Assembly (NCBI GenBank): GCA_903905455.1
Contig: CAIVGN010000142.1
Span: forward strand, 1 to 64,000
DNA: 64,000 bases
Reading direction: 5' to 3'
Origin: an uncultured Archangium sp.
GTDB lineage: Bacteria; Myxococcota; Myxococcia; Myxococcales; Myxococcaceae
Positions 25,547 through 32,573 of this stretch are shown piece by piece. A model generated the notes under the pieces. The model saw only the letters and a list, made by a program, of their open reading frames with translations. It was not told the origin of the DNA and ran no database searches. Made by a program: the position numbers and the translations under genes. Positions within the stretch are counted from its first letter, which is position 1. Each line of letters opens with the position of its first letter.

Positions 25547-25948
25547 ATGAAGACGGGAACGAAGGTGATGGGGTGGGTGACGGTGGCGGTTCTCGCGATG
25601 ACGACGGGCACGGCGCTGGCCGCGAAGTCGGTGACCAAGAAGGAGATCAGCGGGGTGGTGAACCTGAACACCGCCACCGCGCAGCAGCTCGACCTGCTGC
25701 CGGGCATCGGGGCGAAGGCCGCCAAGCGCATCGTCGAGCACCGCGCCAAGACGCCCTTCGCCAAGGTCGACGACCTGGCCAAGGTGAAGGGGTTCGGGGC
25801 CAAGAAGCTGGAGAAGTTGAAGCCCTTCCTGACGACCAGCGGGCCGACCACGGTAGCGGTGAAGAAGGTGAAGACCGAGGCGAAGGAAGGCGCGTCCTCG
25901 AGCGCGGTGGCCCCGGCGGCCCAGGGTCGACGCGCGAGCAAACGCTGA
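25547..25948 (+). CDS. Exported ComEA-like helix-hairpin-helix protein
   Basis: A 133-residue protein. Residues 1-25 are a signal peptide (VAVLAMTTGTALA). Residues 36-95 are a ComEA-type double helix-hairpin-helix (VNLNTATAQQLDLLPGIGAK, KVDDLAKVKGFGAKKLEKL), which binds double-stranded DNA. The C-terminal tail is Lys/Ala-rich. Such proteins bind DNA in the periplasm during natural uptake or act in envelope-associated DNA handling. No other competence genes are in the window. Coupled to the small protein upstream by one base; a rho-independent terminator follows 22 bases after the stop. Confidence 0.9.
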   Translation: MKTGTKVMGWVTVAVLAMTTGTALAAKSVTKKEISGVVNLNTATAQQLDLLPGIGAKAAKRIVEHRAKTPFAKVDDLAKVKGFGAKKLEKLKPFLTTSGPTTVAVKKVKTEAKEGASSSAVAPAAQGRRASKR

Positions 25949-25970
25949 GCACCTGCGTGGTGTGATGCCT

Positions 25971-26013
25971 GCGCCGGGCCGCCCTGTCGGTGGTGGCCCG
26001 GCGCGGGTGTTTT
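25971..26013 (+). terminator. Rho-independent terminator after the ComEA-like gene
   Basis: GCGCCGGGCC (25971-25980) pairs perfectly with GGCCCGGCGC (25995-26004) across 14 bases, then GGGTGTTTT. This ends the small-protein/comEA-like transcript. It also argues that the following DUF547 gene starts downstream at about 26037, not at the earlier ATG at 25962. Confidence 0.75.
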
Positions 26014-26036
26014 CGTGTCAGATTCTCGCGTTCACG

Positions 26037-26876
26037 GTGAGCGCGCTCTTCCGCACAATCGTCTTCGTGTTGGCCGCGGCCATGGTGCTCTTCACCGCCC
26101 TGCTGCTCTACGCCGACGGCCACGTGCCCGCGGGCGTGCCCACCGAGGCCATCGAGTATTCTCCCAGCCAACTGGTCGACGCGCTGCGGGCCGTGGACGC
26201 GCGCGGCCAGGTCGACCTGGCGGAGCTCAAGAAGCGCCACGCCTCGCTGGAGACCTTCGTGGCGTCCATGGCGGCGACCTCGCCTGACACCCGGCCCGCC
26301 GCCTTCCCCACCGTGGAGTCGCGGCTCGCCTACTGGCTCAACGCGTACCACGCGCTGGTGTTGCTCGAGCTGCTCGACACCCGCTCCACGACGACCTCGG
26401 GCTGGCGCGCGGCCTTCGACACCGTGCCCATCGGCGGCCGGCGCTGGAGCCGCGCGGCCATCTACCGCCAGGTGCTCCGCCAGTCGGGCGATGCGCGGGT
26501 GTTCCTTTCGCTGTTCACCGGGGCGAAGGGCCGCGGGGTGCTCGACGGCGCGCCGTTCGACCCCGACTCGCTCAACCTCCAGCTCGACGACGCCATGCGC
26601 CGCTTCGTGCGCCGGGGCGATCACTTCGCGCTCTCGGGCAAGACGGTGAAGCTCTCGGAGCTGTTCCGCGCGCACCGGGACGACCTGCTCATGGCCCTGC
26701 CCGAGGAGCGGAAGAACGTGCTGCAGATCGTCTGGGCCTACCTGCCCGAGAGCTGCGAGGGCGAGAAGGCCGGCTGCGACACCCGCGGCGACCTCGACCG
26801 GGCCTGCGGCAAGCGCTTCGAGGACTGCACCCTCGAGTACCTGCCCATCGACGAGACCCTCGCCATCAAGAACTGA
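26037..26876 (+). CDS. DUF547 protein with N-terminal membrane segment
   Basis: About 279 residues from the GTG at 26037. An N-terminal hydrophobic helix (FRTIVFVLAAAMVLFTALLL) anchors or exports it. The rest is a DUF547 domain (SRLAYWLNAYHALVLLELLD, WSRAAIYRQVLRQSGDARVFLSLF, GAPFDPDSLNLQLDDAM). DUF547 proteins are widespread and have a cysteine-protease-like fold by structure-based proposals; activity here is not established. Four cysteines near the C-terminus (CEGEKAGCDTRGDLDRACGKRFEDC) probably pair outside the cytoplasm. An in-frame ATG at 25962 overlaps the terminator and is less likely. Confidence 0.8.
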   Translation: MSALFRTIVFVLAAAMVLFTALLLYADGHVPAGVPTEAIEYSPSQLVDALRAVDARGQVDLAELKKRHASLETFVASMAATSPDTRPAAFPTVESRLAYWLNAYHALVLLELLDTRSTTTSGWRAAFDTVPIGGRRWSRAAIYRQVLRQSGDARVFLSLFTGAKGRGVLDGAPFDPDSLNLQLDDAMRRFVRRGDHFALSGKTVKLSELFRAHRDDLLMALPEERKNVLQIVWAYLPESCEGEKAGCDTRGDLDRACGKRFEDCTLEYLPIDETLAIKN

Positions 26877-26903
26877 GGCGAAACAAACGTCAGCGGCGCC
26901 CGT

Positions 26904-28295
26904 ATGGCCGTCATGAATCGAATTTATCTGCTGGTTCTCGCTGTGTTTTCGGTCGCTTGCGGGCCCAAGGGGCCGCTCCCGGCCAAGCCGGCGGAGAACG
27001 TCGGCCGCTGCGTCTACACCAACGGCTTCAGCAAGAAGGGCGAGTGCCGGGAGTACCGCGGCTCGAAGTGGACCGAAGCGACGGCCACGGCGGACTGCAA
27101 GGACCAGAACAAGACCATCGAGCTGGGCGGCACCTGCGCCGAGTTCAAGGAGACCCTCGGCGAGTGCGTGCTCGGGGCGGCCGACAAGTACACGTGGATC
27201 ACCATGATCGGCACCGACGCCACGACCTGCGCGTCGACCAAGCGCGGCTGTGAGTTCTTCGGCGGCGGCGTCTTCGGCCCCTCGGCCGTGTGCGGCGCGC
27301 TCGACCCCGACACCAGCACCGGCACGGGCCTGCCGACGTTCCAGTGGCCCGAGTTGGCCTGCAAGGACCCGCTGCCCGGCGAGCCCGCGGGCAAGGGCCC
27401 CAACGGCCAGGTCTGCACCTGGGAGATGATCAGCGCGGCGACCGAAGAGGGCCGCCACTTCGAGGACTACGCGAGCTGTGATCGCGTGCGCACCCAGCGC
27501 CCGTACTACGCGGCGCCCACGGAACTGGACGCGACGGTGGACGACCCGCGCATGGCGGACCCCGCCTACGCGGCCGAGGTGAACTGGATCAAGACGCAGA
27601 TCAACGCCACGGCCTGCGTGTGCTGCCACTCGACGAAGGCGCCCGAGGGCAGCTCGAACTGGTACGTCGACCAGCCCGGCAACTTCCTCAACGGCTTCTT
27701 CAAGCGCGGCCTGGCGATGGGCGCGGGCTGGATCGACACCGGCGGCTTCGGCACCTTCCCCGTCGAGCAGAACAACGGCTTCCACCGCGCGACGCCCCAG
27801 ACCCCGACCGAGACCATCTTCGTCACCACCGACCAGGCGCGCGTCAAGCGCATCTTCGAGGCCGAGCTGGTGCACCGCGGCATCACCCGCGACCAGTTCC
27901 CCGCGCAGAGCTACGGCGCCGGCCCGCTCGACGATCAGCGGCTCTACCAGGCCAGCGACTGCGACAACGGTGAGGGCGTCGCGGCCGACGGAACGGTCAA
28001 CTGGCGCCTGGGTGCGGCGCGCTACCTGTACGTGATGGAGGCCACCAGCTCGCCCCCGGGCGTCCCCCCCAACCTCGACATGCCCGAGGGCGTGCTGTGG
28101 CGCTTCGACGTCCCGTGGACGGGCGCCGCGGTGCCCAGCGGCTCGGTGACCTACGGCGTCTCGCCCGAGGGCACCACGCAGAAGGCCCCGCTGATGGGCA
28201 CGGCGCCGGCGCTGGTGAGCGGCAAGAAGTACTACCTCTACGTGCTCGCCGACATCGCCCAGCCCAACACGCGCTGCTTCTTCACCGCGCCGTAA
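26904..28295 (+). CDS. Lipoprotein with one CxxCH heme-binding-type motif
   Basis: A 463-residue protein with lipoprotein signal ending FSVAC (Cys19). It is cysteine-rich through residues 30-180. It has one CVCCH motif at 238-242, which fits the CxxCH pattern for covalent heme attachment in c-type cytochromes. Downstream there is no clear distal Met ligand, so heme attachment is only a possibility. The C-terminal 110 residues look beta-rich (GSVTYGVSPEGTTQ, KKYYLYVLADIAQPNTRC). The ATG at 26904 is used; MNRIYLL at 26913 is an alternative. The gene ends nine bases from the convergent surface protein at 28305. No cytochrome maturation genes are nearby. Confidence 0.75.
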   Translation: MAVMNRIYLLVLAVFSVACGPKGPLPAKPAENVGRCVYTNGFSKKGECREYRGSKWTEATATADCKDQNKTIELGGTCAEFKETLGECVLGAADKYTWITMIGTDATTCASTKRGCEFFGGGVFGPSAVCGALDPDTSTGTGLPTFQWPELACKDPLPGEPAGKGPNGQVCTWEMISAATEEGRHFEDYASCDRVRTQRPYYAAPTELDATVDDPRMADPAYAAEVNWIKTQINATACVCCHSTKAPEGSSNWYVDQPGNFLNGFFKRGLAMGAGWIDTGGFGTFPVEQNNGFHRATPQTPTETIFVTTDQARVKRIFEAELVHRGITRDQFPAQSYGAGPLDDQRLYQASDCDNGEGVAADGTVNWRLGAARYLYVMEATSSPPGVPPNLDMPEGVLWRFDVPWTGAAVPSGSVTYGVSPEGTTQKAPLMGTAPALVSGKKYYLYVLADIAQPNTRCFFTAP

Positions 28296-28304
28296 GTAAG
28301 AAGG

Positions 28305-29273
28305 TCAGAGGTTGAGCGAGAGGCCGGCGTTCATCCCGCCGATGATCTCTTCGCCGAACGACTGCACCCGGCCCCCCACGCGAAAGTGGAGGGGCTCGAC
28401 GAGGGGCACGATGAGCGCGGCCTCGAGGCCGACGTCGAGGGTGCCCAGGCCGAACATGAAGGTGGGCCGCAGCTCGAGGCTCAACTGGCGCAGCCCGTCG
28501 CGCGTGAAGACGTAGCGATGCGGCACGCCGAGCTCGAACCCCTGCCGCAGCGAGCCGCCCAGCGACATGGTGCGAAAGCCGAAGGCGATGTTGGGCTCGA
28601 TGTGTTTCTTCGGCGCAATGCGCAGCAGCACGTGGCCCGCCCAGGAGTTGATGGCACCGGCCGAGAGGTCGAACTGGAAGTCGCTCCCGAAGTACGCGTA
28701 GCCGAAGGTGAAGCGGCCTGAGCCTCCCCCGGTCGCCCCGTTGCGCGGGCCGAAGTCGACCCCGCCCACCGCGTCGAAGCCGAAGCTGGGGCAGTGGAAG
28801 CGCTGCGCCACCACCGCCGGGGCGTCGTCGTCGATGACGTAGACGACGATGGGCAACGCCGCGACCAGCACCACCGCGAGCACCAGGATGGCCTTGCCGC
28901 TGATCTCGTTGCCTCCGCCCCCCGAGGCGTTCCCTCCCGTGGCGCTCCCGGCCGTGGGCGCGGAGGGCCCGCTGGCCGGCTGCGCCTCGTGGAAGCTCGA
29001 GAGCGGCGCAGTGCTGCTGGCGGACACGAAGTAGTAGTGGCCGGTGGGCATGGGGATCCACACCTGCCCGGGCACCGCGAAGCAGCGCTGCACGTAGGTC
29101 GGGTCGACGGCCGGGGGCGGCGTAACCTCGGGCTGCAGCGGCGGGTTGGCCGGGGTGACCACCTGCGGAGGCGACTGCTCCTCGGGCGTGGTGACGATGG
29201 GCGGCGCCGTGGGCTCGACCTGTGCTGCCGCGAAAGACGAGACGACGACCAGGCTCAGGGCAATGGCACGCAC
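28305..29273 (-). CDS. Exported protein with central membrane segment and beta-rich C-terminus
   Basis: A 322-residue protein from GTG 29273, chosen because it begins a signal peptide (IALSLVVVSSFAAAQ). Residues 20-60 are Pro/Thr-rich. A short domain with VQRCFAVPGQVWIPMPTGHYYF follows. A Gly/Ala-rich linker leads to a membrane helix (about 132-152, ILVLAVVLVAALPIVVYVI). The last 150 residues alternate in a way expected of outer-membrane or periplasmic beta strands and end in GMNAGLSLNL. No family recognised. It is divergent from the Fic gene with 91 bases between, which include the tetranucleotide repeat. Confidence 0.65.
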   Translation of the reverse strand: MRAIALSLVVVSSFAAAQVEPTAPPIVTTPEEQSPPQVVTPANPPLQPEVTPPPAVDPTYVQRCFAVPGQVWIPMPTGHYYFVSASSTAPLSSFHEAQPASGPSAPTAGSATGGNASGGGGNEISGKAILVLAVVLVAALPIVVYVIDDDAPAVVAQRFHCPSFGFDAVGGVDFGPRNGATGGGSGRFTFGYAYFGSDFQFDLSAGAINSWAGHVLLRIAPKKHIEPNIAFGFRTMSLGGSLRQGFELGVPHRYVFTRDGLRQLSLELRPTFMFGLGTLDVGLEAALIVPLVEPLHFRVGGRVQSFGEEIIGGMNAGLSLNL

Positions 29274-29338
29274 GGCTGGAGATTGAAGGCACGTCGGGGG
29301 CGCGGGCAAGCAGCCGGACGTGTGCCCACTTGCCAGAC

Positions 29339-29366
29339 GAATGAATGAATGAATGAATGAATGAAT
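29339..29366 (+). repeat. GAAT tetranucleotide repeat, seven copies, at the Fic start
   Basis: Seven perfect GAAT units run into the Fic start codon (ATG 29365-29367 includes the last AT). The repeat holds six further ATGs, most reading ATG-AAT-GAA-TGA and stopping at once. A change in copy number would alter spacing and upstream start codons but not the Fic frame itself. It is the only microsatellite of this kind seen in the window. Six-base arms GGCAAG (29305-29310) and CTTGCC (29329-29334) flank the region upstream. Confidence 0.9.
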
Positions 29367-30732
29367 GGATTCGCTGGCGGCCAGGCTCCTCAAAGCCATT
29401 GAAACCACTGATGTATCGGTCACCCGGAGCGACCTTGAACGCCTCCTCGGAGACGATTCAATCAGTGCCCAGCAAGTCGTACGGGCACTGAAGGCTCTCG
29501 AGCAAGCCGGGAAGATCCGCATCGAGGGGAACACCCGCGCACGGCGCTACTCGCTGAAGCCAGAGGCGCCACGTCCAGCGACGTCGACGATCGCGCTGTC
29601 GCCAGAGGCGCAGGAGGCCATCGAGCTCGTCAGCCGACCGGTGCATGGGCGCAGCCCGACGACCTATCGCCGCGCGTTCCTCGATGCCTACGTGCCGCAG
29701 CAGACGAGCTACCTGTCACCGCAGCTGTGCACGCGGCTCAGAGGCCTCGGCCAGACCCCGGACGCGAACCAACCAGCCGGGACGTACGCGCGGCACGTCC
29801 TCGAGCGCTTCCTCCTCGACCTGTCCTGGAACTCGGCGCGCCTCGAGGGCAACACCTACTCCTTGCTCGATACCGAGCGGTTGCTGACGGCGGGGGCGTC
29901 TGCAGAGGGGAAGAGCGCCGTCGAGACGCAGATGCTGCTCAACCACAAGGCAGCCATCGAGTTCCTGGTGGCCGAGCCCATGACCGCGGAACTCGACGAG
30001 CGAACCATCAAGACGCTGCACGCGCTGCTCCTCGAGAACCTGTTGGGAAACCGGCTCGAGGAAGGACGGCTCAGGGCGACCCCGGTACAGATCAGCGGCA
30101 GCGTCTATCTCCCGCTGGCCAACCCGCAGCTCCTCGACGAGTGCTTTCGGCAGGTGCTGCTGACGGCGCGCCGCATCGAGGACGCGTTCGAGTGCGCGTT
30201 CTACCTGCTGGTGCACCTGCCCTACCTGCAGCCGTTCATCGACGGCAACAAGCGCACCGCGCGCCTGGCCGCCAACCTCCCCTTCGTGGTCCACAACCTC
30301 GTGCCGCTCTCTTTCGTCGACGTGCCCGTCGAGTTGTTCCAGCGCGCCTATCTCGCGCTGTACGAGCTGAACCGGGTCGAGCCACTGCGTGACGTGTTCG
30401 CCTGGGCCTACGAGCGCTCGGCGGCGAGGCTGGGCCAGGTGCGCGCGTCCCTGGGGGAACCAGACCCGTTTCGGCTGGAACACCGCCAGGCGCTTCGACG
30501 CGTCGTCGCGGAGCTGGTGAGGGCGCGGCTGCCCCCCGCCCAGTGGCGGGCGTTCCTCGAGCGATTCAGTGACGAGCACCTTCCACCGGCGGTGCGAAGC
30601 CACTTCGTGGCGATGGCCGAGCTCGAGGTCGAGGCTCTCAGCCAGAGCACCTTTGCGCGCTATGCGCTCCGCCCCTCGGAGTTCGAGGCGTGGCGGGCGC
30701 TGGCTACTGGTACCCGCGCGCCTGCAACTTGA
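29365..30732 (+). CDS. Fic family protein with winged-helix N-terminus and Gln in place of the motif His
   Basis: A 455-residue protein. Residues 1-65 look like a winged helix (RSDLERLLGDDSISAQQVVRAL). An inhibitory helix motif S157-A-R-L-E161-G162 fits class II Fic proteins. The Fic motif reads Q289-P-F-I-D-G-N-K-R-T-A-R300, so the usual catalytic His is Gln. Canonical Fic enzymes transfer AMP to proteins using that His. From memory a subfamily with YLQPF exists, so this is not simply a mutation, but AMPylation cannot be assumed. The first 200 bases are clearly less GC-rich than the surroundings, which suggests transfer. It overlaps the convergent ABC exporter by 29 bases. Confidence 0.85.
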   Translation: MDSLAARLLKAIETTDVSVTRSDLERLLGDDSISAQQVVRALKALEQAGKIRIEGNTRARRYSLKPEAPRPATSTIALSPEAQEAIELVSRPVHGRSPTTYRRAFLDAYVPQQTSYLSPQLCTRLRGLGQTPDANQPAGTYARHVLERFLLDLSWNSARLEGNTYSLLDTERLLTAGASAEGKSAVETQMLLNHKAAIEFLVAEPMTAELDERTIKTLHALLLENLLGNRLEEGRLRATPVQISGSVYLPLANPQLLDECFRQVLLTARRIEDAFECAFYLLVHLPYLQPFIDGNKRTARLAANLPFVVHNLVPLSFVDVPVELFQRAYLALYELNRVEPLRDVFAWAYERSAARLGQVRASLGEPDPFRLEHRQALRRVVAELVRARLPPAQWRAFLERFSDEHLPPAVRSHFVAMAELEVEALSQSTFARYALRPSEFEAWRALATGTRAPAT

Positions 30733-32536
30733 AGAGGTGGGCGTACTGGCGATCGGCGGCGAGCAGCGCGTCGTGGCTCCCCAGCTCCAGCAACTGGCCA
30801 TGCTCGAGCACCGCGATGCGGTCGGCGATGCGCACGGTGGAGAAGCGGTGCGAGATGATGATCGCGCTGCGGCCCTCGGTGAACTTGCGGAAGCGCTCGA
30901 AGAGCTCGAACTCGGCCTGGGCGTCGATGGCCGCGGTGGGCTCGTCGAGGATCAACAGGTCGGCACCCTCCCCCCCGGCGCTGCGCAGCCGCATGAAGCT
31001 GCGCGCGATGGCCAGCTTCTGCCACTGGCCGCCCGAGAGCTCCTGCGCGTCCTCGAACCACGTGCCGAGCATCGTCTCGCGCTTCTTCGGCAAGGCGGCG
31101 ATGACCTCGTCGGCGCCCCCGTCGACGGCGGCCTGGTCGATGACCTCGGTGGCCCCCAGCCGCGACACGTCACCCAGGGCGATGTTCTCGCCGGCGGTCA
31201 GCTGGTAGCGCACGAAGTCCTGGAACACCGCGCCCAGGCGCGCGCGCAGGGCCTCCACGTCGAGCTCGCGCACGTCGATGCCCCCGAAGCGGATGGTGCC
31301 CTCGGTCGGCTCGTAGAGGCGCAAGAGCAGCTTGATGAGCGTCGACTTGCCAGCCCCGTTCTCACCGACCAGCGCGAGCTTCTCGCCGGGCGCGATGGTG
31401 AGCGACAGGTGGCGGATGGCCCAGGTGTCGCGGCCCGGGTAGCGGAAGGACACGTCCTGCAGCTCGATGCCGAAGCGGCCCGGCGGCAACACCCGCGCAG
31501 GCAGCAGGCGCGGCGCCGGCGCGGTGGTGGGGATGGCGAAGAACGCGCCCAGGTTCGAGACGTAGAGCGCGTCTTCGTACATGCCGGCCACCGACGAGAG
31601 CACGTCCTCGAGCGCGCCCTGCCCCTGCCGGAAGGCGGAGATGGACAGCGTGAGATCGCCCACGCTGATCATCCCCATGGCGGCGCGGTACCCGACGGCC
31701 GCGTAGCAGACGTAGAACGAGAGCGACGAGAGCCCGGCGAAGAGCGTGCCGAGGAAGAACTGCCGGCGCGCCAGCGACTGGTCTTCCGAAAGGAAGCGCT
31801 CGTACAGCGCCCGGTGCCGGTCGAGCAGCAGCGGCGCCAGGCCGTAGAGCTTCACTTCCTTCACGTGCGTGTCCCGGGTCAGCGCCCACTCGAGGTAGGT
31901 GAGCCGGCGGCTGTCCTGGGTGCGGCCGGTGGAGAGCGCGAAGGCCTCGCCGGAGATCTTCGTCTCGAAAAAGAACTCGGGAATGGAGGAGAGCGCGAGG
32001 GGGATGACGGACCACCACGCGATGTTCCACAGCAGCGCGCTCAAGGTCAGCAGCGTGATGATGCTGCGCACCAGCATCAAGGTGGCCAGGGCCAAGGACA
32101 GGGGCCGCGTGGCGGCGTCGCGCTGCGCGTTCTGCAGCAGGTCGTAGGTCTTCGGGTCTTCGAACTGGGTGAGCTCGAGCAACTGCGCCTTGTCGAGCAG
32201 GCGGCGGTTGAGGAGGTTGCCCAGGGTGGCCCGCAGCAGGTTGCGCAGGTAGGTCTGCGCGCGCCGGCCGCCGAGCAGCACCAGGGCCAGGGCGAACTCG
32301 AGGGCGATGGCCCCCAGCGCGAGCCGGCGATCGTCCTCGCTGCCGGTGCTCGAGGCCTTCACCACCCCGTCGATGATGCTGCGCCCGACCCAGGCCATGC
32401 CCGCGGGGAGCAGGGCCATGACCAGGGTGACGAAGCACAGCGCGAGCGTGCCGCCGCGGTGCGCTTCCCACACCCAACGCAACGACAGGGGCAACTGCGC
32501 GAGCAACTGGCGACTGGAGGACCGGGGTGCTGCCAT
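30704..32536 (-). CDS. ABC exporter, fused membrane and ATPase domains
   Basis: A 610-residue half-transporter. About six membrane segments lie in residues 35-320. The ATPase domain follows, with Walker A GENGAGKST, a Q-loop in FQDFVRYQ, signature LSGGQWQKLAIARSF, Walker B DLLILDEPTAAID and switch His in ISHRFSTV. Such homodimers export lipids, peptides or small molecules; substrate unknown. The ATG at 32536 follows AAGAAGGGG. The spermidine-synthase-like gene ends 37 bases upstream, so the two may share a transcript. Its stop lies inside the end of the convergent Fic gene. Confidence 0.92.
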   Translation of the reverse strand: MAAPRSSSRQLLAQLPLSLRWVWEAHRGGTLALCFVTLVMALLPAGMAWVGRSIIDGVVKASSTGSEDDRRLALGAIALEFALALVLLGGRRAQTYLRNLLRATLGNLLNRRLLDKAQLLELTQFEDPKTYDLLQNAQRDAATRPLSLALATLMLVRSIITLLTLSALLWNIAWWSVIPLALSSIPEFFFETKISGEAFALSTGRTQDSRRLTYLEWALTRDTHVKEVKLYGLAPLLLDRHRALYERFLSEDQSLARRQFFLGTLFAGLSSLSFYVCYAAVGYRAAMGMISVGDLTLSISAFRQGQGALEDVLSSVAGMYEDALYVSNLGAFFAIPTTAPAPRLLPARVLPPGRFGIELQDVSFRYPGRDTWAIRHLSLTIAPGEKLALVGENGAGKSTLIKLLLRLYEPTEGTIRFGGIDVRELDVEALRARLGAVFQDFVRYQLTAGENIALGDVSRLGATEVIDQAAVDGGADEVIAALPKKRETMLGTWFEDAQELSGGQWQKLAIARSFMRLRSAGGEGADLLILDEPTAAIDAQAEFELFERFRKFTEGRSAIIISHRFSTVRIADRIAVLEHGQLLELGSHDALLAADRQYAHLFKLQARGYQ

Positions 32537-32573
32537 GCCCCTTCTTGGCGGGGACGGCGCCGGGGCGCCAGCG

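Noticed and set aside
25962-26037. ATG at 25962 as start of the DUF547 gene
   Set aside because: It would place the start inside the terminator of the upstream gene; the GTG at 26037 opens directly on the membrane helix.
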